DNA of 10,463 nucleotides from JBGTIS01 sp041745535 (lineage in GTDB: Bacteria > Bacteroidota > Bacteroidia > Cytophagales > Cyclobacteriaceae), in NCBI GenBank assembly GCA_041745535.1, contig JBGTIS010000260.1:1-10463 (forward strand), read 5' to 3'. Shown piece by piece: positions 5,408-10,463 of this stretch. Both the position numbers and the translations under genes were made by a program. Positions within the stretch are counted from its first letter, which is position 1. Each line of letters starts with the position of its first letter. The notes under the pieces are model-generated. The model was not told the DNA's origin. It saw only the letters and a program-made list of their open reading frames with translations, and made no database searches.

Positions 5408-6094
5408 TTATTTAAAGTTCACTACCTCAAAGTGAATCGCATCTATAATTTCTATTAATTTATCATAATCAGCAGAAAATGGGATTTCAAAGGCAACATC
5501 AATGTCAGTAAGGGCACCTTCATTACCATTTCCATCATTTTCTAAAGTAACTTTATCATTCAATTGGAATGTGGCACGGTACTGCCTAGCTTCGCCTAGT
5601 CTGATAGTTGTTCTAACGTTAGTTTGTTCCAATTGATATCTTTCATTTTCAAAACCAACACTTATATTGACGTTATTAAAAAAATTTCGCTGCCCCTCAA
5701 AAAAACTCATGTATCTCAATCCTACTCTCTGTATTTTGCTTAAAATTCCTAAATCAAATATTTTTTTTAGTTCATCCTCTATAACCGGCAAATAATTAGT
5801 CCATCCTAAATATCCACCAATACAATTAAATAAGATTACTGAAGGTACTGTACCAATAGAAATAATTTCATTAAAAATTGTATGATGCGCTTGATACTTA
5901 ATATTTGGGGTCTGAGTTTCTGATTTGTGGTGGCAATTGTAATACATCAGAATTATTCAAATTTGGATATCTGTCCTTTTAGAATAAATCATTCCAAAAA
6001 CAGCATCAACAGGTATGATAGTAGTAAATCTTACTTCAACAATACTTTGTATTAGAGTTTCGGGTGTGATTTTTTTTAATAATTTACCTTCCAA
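5408..6094 (-). pseudogene. TIGR04255 family protein with two compensating frameshifts
   Basis: The intact frame 5408-5947 covers only the last 179 residues, including IEDELKKIFDLGILSKIQRV and GLRYMSFFEG, typical of TIGR04255. The N-terminus lies upstream in the same frame: from a probable TTG start at 6094, residues include TPETLIQSIVEVRF, then TTIIPVDAVFGMIYSK, the expected opening of the family. An in-frame TGA (5956-5958) separates the parts. A shifted frame bridges the gap with sense sequence DRYPNLNNSDVLQLPPQIRN. Restoring the protein needs one added base in the AAAA run near 5980 and one removed base in CCCCAAA near 5908; the net change is zero and gives about 228 residues, a normal family length. 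The family function is unknown; members are sporadic and often lie near defence or mobile genes. The start is uncertain. Confidence 0.72.
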
Positions 6095-6286
6095 GTGTAG
6101 TGAATTATAGATATGAAATGAAAATGGCGATTCGCTGGCAAATCTAAAGCTACTAAATAAAAAAATAATGAGAATATAAAAAGAGATATTTTGTATATAG
6201 TTATAAGTGTTTTTTTATGCGCTCTCTCATTATTCCTAAAAATACCAGTAGAGGAAACCAAAATGGTCTTTATTGTTAAAAAACCA

Positions 6287-6294
6287 TATATTTG
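6287..6294 (+). promoter_or_regulatory. Possible -7 promoter element for the DUF1080/cytochrome operon
   Basis: TATATTTG matches the Bacteroidota -7 consensus TAnnTTTG exactly and lies about 70 bases before the ATG at 6363. The -33 region about 20 bases upstream has only ATGG, a weak match to TTTG. The rest of 6095-6362 is AT-rich and I see no other gene or site in it. Confidence 0.35.
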
Positions 6295-6362
6295 AAGCCA
6301 TTATTATATTGCTGTTACCTTTTAAATAAATCAATTACCCAATAATTTATTGATTCTCATTT

Positions 6363-8255
6363 ATGTTATTTAATCCTATTTGTAAACCAGAAGCCATTTC
6401 TGTTCAGCGAAACAGCGATACTGTCGTACGATGGTATCGGGCTTATTTCTACTTATTATGTGTATTGTTTTGCGCGGCAGGTTTGTTGGTACTCCAACCC
6501 GTGTCTGCACAAACTGCCTTACCCCTCACCGATCTGTCATCTTTTAAAGACCCTGGTCCGAGCTGGCAGATTGTGGGCGATGTAAATGCCAGCCTTACTG
6601 AAGATGAGGTGTTGACTACCTCGCGCGGCAAAAGTATTTTGGTGAATATGCCCGGTAAAAAAAATGTGGGTAAAGACTTGTTTACCAAATTAGAACATGG
6701 TGATGCGGACCTTGAACTCGATTACATGATGGCCAAGGGGTCCAACTCCGGTATTTACCTGCAGGGCAGATACGAAATACAATTGCTGGACAGTTGGGGG
6801 AAAGTTAATCCGACTGCCGGCGACAACGGCGGCGTTTATGAGCGCTGGGACGAAAGCAAGCCGGATGGACAGAAAGGCTATCAGGGGTATGCGCCCCGCC
6901 AGAATGTGAGCCAGGCGCCCGGTTTGTGGCAACATATGAAAATCTCTTTTCAGGCGCCCCGCTTCGATGCGCAGGGTAATAAAATTGAAAACGCGAAAAT
7001 GTCGCGGGTAGAGTTAAATGGGGTAACCATTCATGAAAATGTGGAATTGTTAGGCCCTACCCGTGGCGCCATGGGCGGTGATGAAGAAGTGGCTAAAGGC
7101 CCGATTCGCATTCAGGGCGATCATGGTGCCATAGCTTTCAAAAATATCATGATTACCAGTTACGATAAACCCAGGCCTGAACTTACCGATTTAAAGTATT
7201 CGGTATATCATGGCAGATTTGAAAAAGAACCCGACTACAAAGCATTGCCTCCGGAAGCCGAAGGCTCTTCTGTAATCCTTACTTCCGACCTGCGGGTACA
7301 ATCCGATTCGTTTCTGATTCGCTATCAGGGTAATTTGCATGTGGCAGAGCCTGGCGAGTATACTTTTAACCTGAATGTACCTGGCGGCGGCGGTTTAATG
7401 AGAATTAATAACAAAGAAGTAGTTCCATTGGGTAGCCAACAGGGAAAAGTAACCCTGTCTGCCGGAGATATGCCGTTTGAGCTGTTGTATTCCAAATTTA
7501 TGGATTGGGTAGAACCTGGTTTAGGACTAAGCATTGCCGGACCGGGCATCCGCGAATACCTGATCAGCGATGGCCTTTCCAATCAGGATGATCCGGTAGA
7601 TCCTATTCTGATTGAGGTTAATAAAGAACCTATTTTACGCAGTTTTATGGACATACCGGACGGCCCGCGGGTAACCCATGCCATTACGGTGGGTAGCCAG
7701 CAGCAGGTACATTATACCTACGACCTGGATCATGGCGCACTGGTGCAGGTATGGCGGGGCGATTATCTGGATGCTACACCCATGTGGCACCAGCGGGGCG
7801 ATGGCTCTTCCAGACCGGTAGGTGCCATACAATATTTTGGGAAGCCGCAACTGACAATCGCCCAACTTTCCTCAGAAGGAACTGGCTGGGTGGAAGATAC
7901 TACCAGCACTTCTTATCGTCCGAAAGGTTATGTGCTGGATGCACAGGGCAAACCTACCTTTCGCTATACCATTTACGGATCGGATGTTTCCGATGCAGTG
8001 CGAGTTACAGATGATGGCAAAGGTATCCAACGTACGATTACGGTAGAAAATCCGGCTGATAAACTATATGCCCGGTTGGCAGCAGGAAGCAAAATTCAGG
8101 AAATGGAAAATGGAATGTATCTGGTAGACGATAAAGCGTATTATCTGAATATAGAAGATGCCGGAGATACCCAACCCATTGTGCGGGACGCGGCTGGAAT
8201 GCGGGAACTGATTGTTCCGGTTCAAAACAAGCTGACCTATTCAATTTTATTTTAA
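6363..8255 (+). CDS. Exported DUF1080 (3-keto-disaccharide hydrolase family) multidomain protein
   Basis: The 630-residue protein has a charged N-terminus, a membrane-type signal (AYFYLLCVLFCAAGLLVL, residues 27-44) and a signal peptidase site near VSA|Q (49/50), so it should be periplasmic or surface-exposed. Residues about 55-267 form a DUF1080 concanavalin-like domain: DADLELDYMMAKGSNSGIY, the adjoining block QGRYEIQLLDSWG, NGGVYERW, the LWQHMKISFQAP strand and GPIRIQGDHGAIAFKNI. Residues about 278-400 look like a PA14-type beta domain (FLIRYQGNLHV, GEYTFNLNVPGGGGLMRIN). Residues about 415-630 form a further beta-rich module I cannot name, of a type seen with cytochrome-linked dehydrogenases. 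The downstream gene starts 18 bases later, indicating an operon. Hydrolysis of 3-keto-glycosides is inferred from the family name; catalytic residues were not identified. Confidence 0.85.
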   Translation: MLFNPICKPEAISVQRNSDTVVRWYRAYFYLLCVLFCAAGLLVLQPVSAQTALPLTDLSSFKDPGPSWQIVGDVNASLTEDEVLTTSRGKSILVNMPGKKNVGKDLFTKLEHGDADLELDYMMAKGSNSGIYLQGRYEIQLLDSWGKVNPTAGDNGGVYERWDESKPDGQKGYQGYAPRQNVSQAPGLWQHMKISFQAPRFDAQGNKIENAKMSRVELNGVTIHENVELLGPTRGAMGGDEEVAKGPIRIQGDHGAIAFKNIMITSYDKPRPELTDLKYSVYHGRFEKEPDYKALPPEAEGSSVILTSDLRVQSDSFLIRYQGNLHVAEPGEYTFNLNVPGGGGLMRINNKEVVPLGSQQGKVTLSAGDMPFELLYSKFMDWVEPGLGLSIAGPGIREYLISDGLSNQDDPVDPILIEVNKEPILRSFMDIPDGPRVTHAITVGSQQQVHYTYDLDHGALVQVWRGDYLDATPMWHQRGDGSSRPVGAIQYFGKPQLTIAQLSSEGTGWVEDTTSTSYRPKGYVLDAQGKPTFRYTIYGSDVSDAVRVTDDGKGIQRTITVENPADKLYARLAAGSKIQEMENGMYLVDDKAYYLNIEDAGDTQPIVRDAAGMRELIVPVQNKLTYSILF

Positions 8256-8273
8256 CTATTATACAATTTACCC

Positions 8274-10241
8274 ATGAACTATATATTTAAAAACTTTACC
8301 TACTGGGGAGTAAAAATGTTAACTATTATGGTGTTAACCGGTTTTTGCCTGCGAACCCATGCGCAGGAATCACCCAAGGAAGAAGATTATTTCAAAATCA
8401 TGAAAGTGAGTTCCCCGGAAGGAACGTTGCTGGAAGTTGGTGGCTTAACCATGCTGCCCAATGGCGACCTGGGCGTTTCCACACGGCGTGGCGATATTTT
8501 TATTGTGGAAAACCCTACCAGCGCCCGCCCATATTTCCGCAAGTTTGCCTCCGGGTTACACGAAGTATTAGGACTGGCCTATAAAGATGGTTCACTCTAC
8601 TGCGCACAGCGTGGCGAATTAACCCGACTGGAAGATACCAACCTGGATGGCAAAGCCGATGTATTTGAAACCGTATATGCCTGGCCGCTTTCCGGTCATT
8701 ACCACGAATACAGCTACGGACCTAAAATAGCGGATGACGGTTCTTTCTTTGTATCAGGCAACGTAGCCTTTGGCGACGAAGAATGGTGGCGCGGCGAAAG
8801 CCGTGTGCCGTGGCGGGGTTGGGTGATGCGCATTCAGCCCGATGGTACCATGGAACCCTGGGCTACCGGCATGCGCTCTCCCTGTGGACTGGGTTTAATC
8901 GACGGTGAATTGTTTTATGCTGATAACCAGGGCGACTGGATGGGTTCGGGCGGCTTGTGGCATTTGCCCAAAGGAGCCTTTACCGGACATCCGGCTGGTC
9001 TGAAATGGGCGGAAAAACCTGAATCGCCAGTTGAGGTTACCACCGAACAATTGTATGCCAACGTAGATCCCCGGCAAACAAAAAACGAAGAAGGTCGCTA
9101 TATTAAACCGGAAAATGTAGTAGAGGAGGAATTTGTAAGCCTGTATGAAATGAAGGGCAAAATTCCCGGCCTGCAATTGCCTGCCGTATGGTTGCCGCAT
9201 GGTATACTGGGTATCTCTACTTCTGAACCCCTGAAAATTCCGGAAGGTAACTTCGGTCCTTTTGAAGGACAAATACTGGTGGGCGATCAGGGGCAAAGCA
9301 AGATATCCCGCGTTTTCCTTGAAAAGGTGAATGGCGAGTACCAGGGGGCTGCCTTTGACTTCCGAAGTGGTTTCCGTTCCGGTGTATTGCGGATGGCCTG
9401 GGCGGAAGACGGTTCTCTGTTTGTGGGCGAAACCAATCGCGGATGGGGTTCTGCCGGTGAGGCCAACGAAGGCTTGCAGCGTCTGGTTTGGAACAAGCGA
9501 GTTCCATTTGAGATGCGTGCCATCCGCGCCATGCCCGATGGTTTTGAAATAGAATTCACCCAGCCAGTGAACAAAGAATCAGCCGAAGATCTGGCCTCTT
9601 ATACCGTAGATAGTTATACCTATAAATACCATCCGGTATATGGAAGTCCGCCGGTAAACTATGAAAAACAAACAGTAAAAGGGGTGCAGGTTTCTGCCGA
9701 TGGCATGAAAGCCCGTATTGTGGTAGACAGCCTTCGCCGGTACTTTATCCACAGCATTACCCTGAATGGTGTACAATCTAAAGAAAACTCCTACTCTCTG
9801 GTACATCCTACGGCGTTCTATACCCTGAATAATATTCCGGAAGGCAATAAACTGGCTTTGAGTGCGGTAAGCACCCGAAATTCAGGCATGGAGCCTGGCG
9901 AAAAGAAAGAAGCTGCCAGTAAAGCAGCGAAAGAATCGGCTGCAAAGGCGAATCCAAAGGCGACAGCTTCGGTTAAAACTGCCATCACTTATGCGGATGT
10001 AGAATCAATGCTGACCAGCTATACCTGTACGGCTTGTCATAACGCGGAAAAGCGGCAGATCGGACCGGGCTTTAACGAAGTGGCCAAACGCAACTATACC
10101 AATGAGCAGATCGTGGAGTTAATTCATAATCCCAAGCCGGCTAACTGGCCCGATTATGCTACCGAAATGCCACCCATGCCACAGGTTCCCGAAGAAGATG
10201 CGCTTAAAATCGCGGAATGGATCAATTCACTGGATGATTAA
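8274..10241 (+). CDS. Exported beta-propeller dehydrogenase-like protein fused to C-terminal cytochrome c
   Basis: The 655-residue protein carries a signal peptide (VKMLTIMVLTGFCLRTHAQ, cleavage near residue 30; Met15 is an alternative start). Residues about 40-430 resemble the soluble glucose/sorbosone-dehydrogenase type propeller: GGLTMLPNGDLGVSTRRGDI, a calcium-type loop DTNLDGKADV (121-130), GWVMRIQPDGTMEPWATGMR and SPCGLG, GQILVGDQGQSKI and DGSLFVGETNRGWG. A beta domain (about 435-535) and an Ala/Lys-rich linker (about 540-575) follow. The C-terminus is a cytochrome c domain with haem motif CTACH (585-589) and candidate axial Met632 or Met635 in TEMPPMPQ. It probably oxidises a sugar or alcohol in the periplasm and hands electrons to its own haem. 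Cofactor (PQQ or none) and substrate are not shown by sequence. It is cotranscribed with the DUF1080 gene. Confidence 0.87.
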   Translation: MNYIFKNFTYWGVKMLTIMVLTGFCLRTHAQESPKEEDYFKIMKVSSPEGTLLEVGGLTMLPNGDLGVSTRRGDIFIVENPTSARPYFRKFASGLHEVLGLAYKDGSLYCAQRGELTRLEDTNLDGKADVFETVYAWPLSGHYHEYSYGPKIADDGSFFVSGNVAFGDEEWWRGESRVPWRGWVMRIQPDGTMEPWATGMRSPCGLGLIDGELFYADNQGDWMGSGGLWHLPKGAFTGHPAGLKWAEKPESPVEVTTEQLYANVDPRQTKNEEGRYIKPENVVEEEFVSLYEMKGKIPGLQLPAVWLPHGILGISTSEPLKIPEGNFGPFEGQILVGDQGQSKISRVFLEKVNGEYQGAAFDFRSGFRSGVLRMAWAEDGSLFVGETNRGWGSAGEANEGLQRLVWNKRVPFEMRAIRAMPDGFEIEFTQPVNKESAEDLASYTVDSYTYKYHPVYGSPPVNYEKQTVKGVQVSADGMKARIVVDSLRRYFIHSITLNGVQSKENSYSLVHPTAFYTLNNIPEGNKLALSAVSTRNSGMEPGEKKEAASKAAKESAAKANPKATASVKTAITYADVESMLTSYTCTACHNAEKRQIGPGFNEVAKRNYTNEQIVELIHNPKPANWPDYATEMPPMPQVPEEDALKIAEWINSLDD

Positions 10242-10268
10242 TGGTTTGTTATCAATCTAAAATAAGGA

Positions 10269-10463
10269 GGTGATTAAAAAAGTATGATGGCATAAATAAT
10301 TGACAGACAAGGACATAAGGGTAAATCTGTGTGTCATGAAAATACGAATCACATTACGATGTCCCCGCTGTCAACACGACAATATCGTCAAAAATGACCG
10401 CGAAAGCTATTCAGACAAACAAAACTACCTGTCTAAACACTGTGCGCGTCCGTTCATCGGGGA
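10269..10463 (+). mobile_element. Left end of an IS1-family insertion sequence, continuing beyond window
   Basis: The InsA-type reading frame starting at 10336 marks an IS1-family element. A plausible left terminus is GGTGATTA at 10269: E. coli IS1 also begins with GGTGAT and has TATGATGG shortly after, as here (10283-10290). The true end, the opposite inverted repeat and the target duplication are outside the visible sequence or unclear. The element sits 28 bases beyond the cytochrome gene stop, possibly displacing its natural downstream region. Confidence 0.5.
10336..10463 (+). CDS. insA: IS1-family InsA-like protein, partial
   Basis: The ATG at 10336 opens a frame that runs off the window after 42 codons. 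The start, MKIRITLRCPRCQHDNIVKN, and the following ESYSDKQNYLSKHCARPFIG match the N-terminal zinc finger of IS1 InsA, normally CxxC...CxxC, which binds the element's inverted repeats. Here the first pair (Cys9, Cys12) is present, but the third Cys is replaced by Ser (YLSKHC instead of the usual YLCKxC). That is one base change (TGT to TCT) and should weaken zinc binding. This may be a decaying copy. In IS1 elements InsA represses and, by frameshift to InsB, makes the transposase; InsB is not in the window. Confidence 0.75.
   Translation, partial: MKIRITLRCPRCQHDNIVKNDRESYSDKQNYLSKHCARPFIG

Noticed and set aside
6076..6261. Minus-strand 61-codon frame with a hydrophobic stretch
   Set aside because: It overlaps the proposed TIGR04255 start in another frame, matches no family, and AT-rich DNA readily gives hydrophobic frames.

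Overview
The window looks like accessory chromosome from a member of the Bacteroidota, probably Cytophagales-like. This rests on the protein families (DUF1080 hydrolase with a propeller/cytochrome c partner, TIGR04255, an IS91-type element with its own tyrosine recombinase, an Rpn nuclease) and on Bacteroidota-type promoters (TTG, about 19-20 nt, TAnnTTTG). The genus is not resolved.

Layout. (1) Positions 1-1281, minus strand: the N-terminal 427 codons of a secreted right-handed beta-helix (pectate-lyase-superfamily) protein that runs off the left edge. (2) About 1513-4580: a small AT-rich cassette region. Four palindromic attC-like elements (1513-1628, 3185-3320, 3733-3804, 4439-4574) separate minus-strand cassettes: higBA toxin-antitoxin (higB frameshifted), a truncated signal-peptide protein, and mazEF toxin-antitoxin. 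Cassette ends match as in integron cassettes: the first bases of the mazEF cassette are perfectly complementary to the inverse core after mazF (10/10), and the higBA cassette ends match 13/14. The element at 1513-1628 is interrupted by an internally deleted IS91-type element. No integrase gene of an integron is present, so this resembles a CALIN (attC cluster without integrase) with non-canonical core sites. (3) 4586-6094, minus strand: an N-terminally truncated Rpn/PD-(D/E)XK nuclease and a TIGR04255 gene carrying two compensating frameshifts. (4) 6363-10241, plus strand: a GC-richer two-gene operon for an exported DUF1080 (3-keto-disaccharide hydrolase family) protein with extra C-terminal modules and an exported beta-propeller dehydrogenase-like protein fused to cytochrome c. 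(5) From about 10269: the left end of an IS1-family insertion sequence with a partial InsA.

How it fits together. The right half probably encodes a periplasmic sugar-oxidation/cleavage pair that passes electrons to cytochrome c. The middle is a decaying mobile cassette zone in which toxin-antitoxin modules are the best preserved genes, as expected if they stabilise the array. The most unusual signal is the attC-like family with matched cassette ends. The frameshifts in higB and TIGR04255 lie in or beside homopolymer runs, so they are either real decay or sequencing error; the sequence alone cannot decide.
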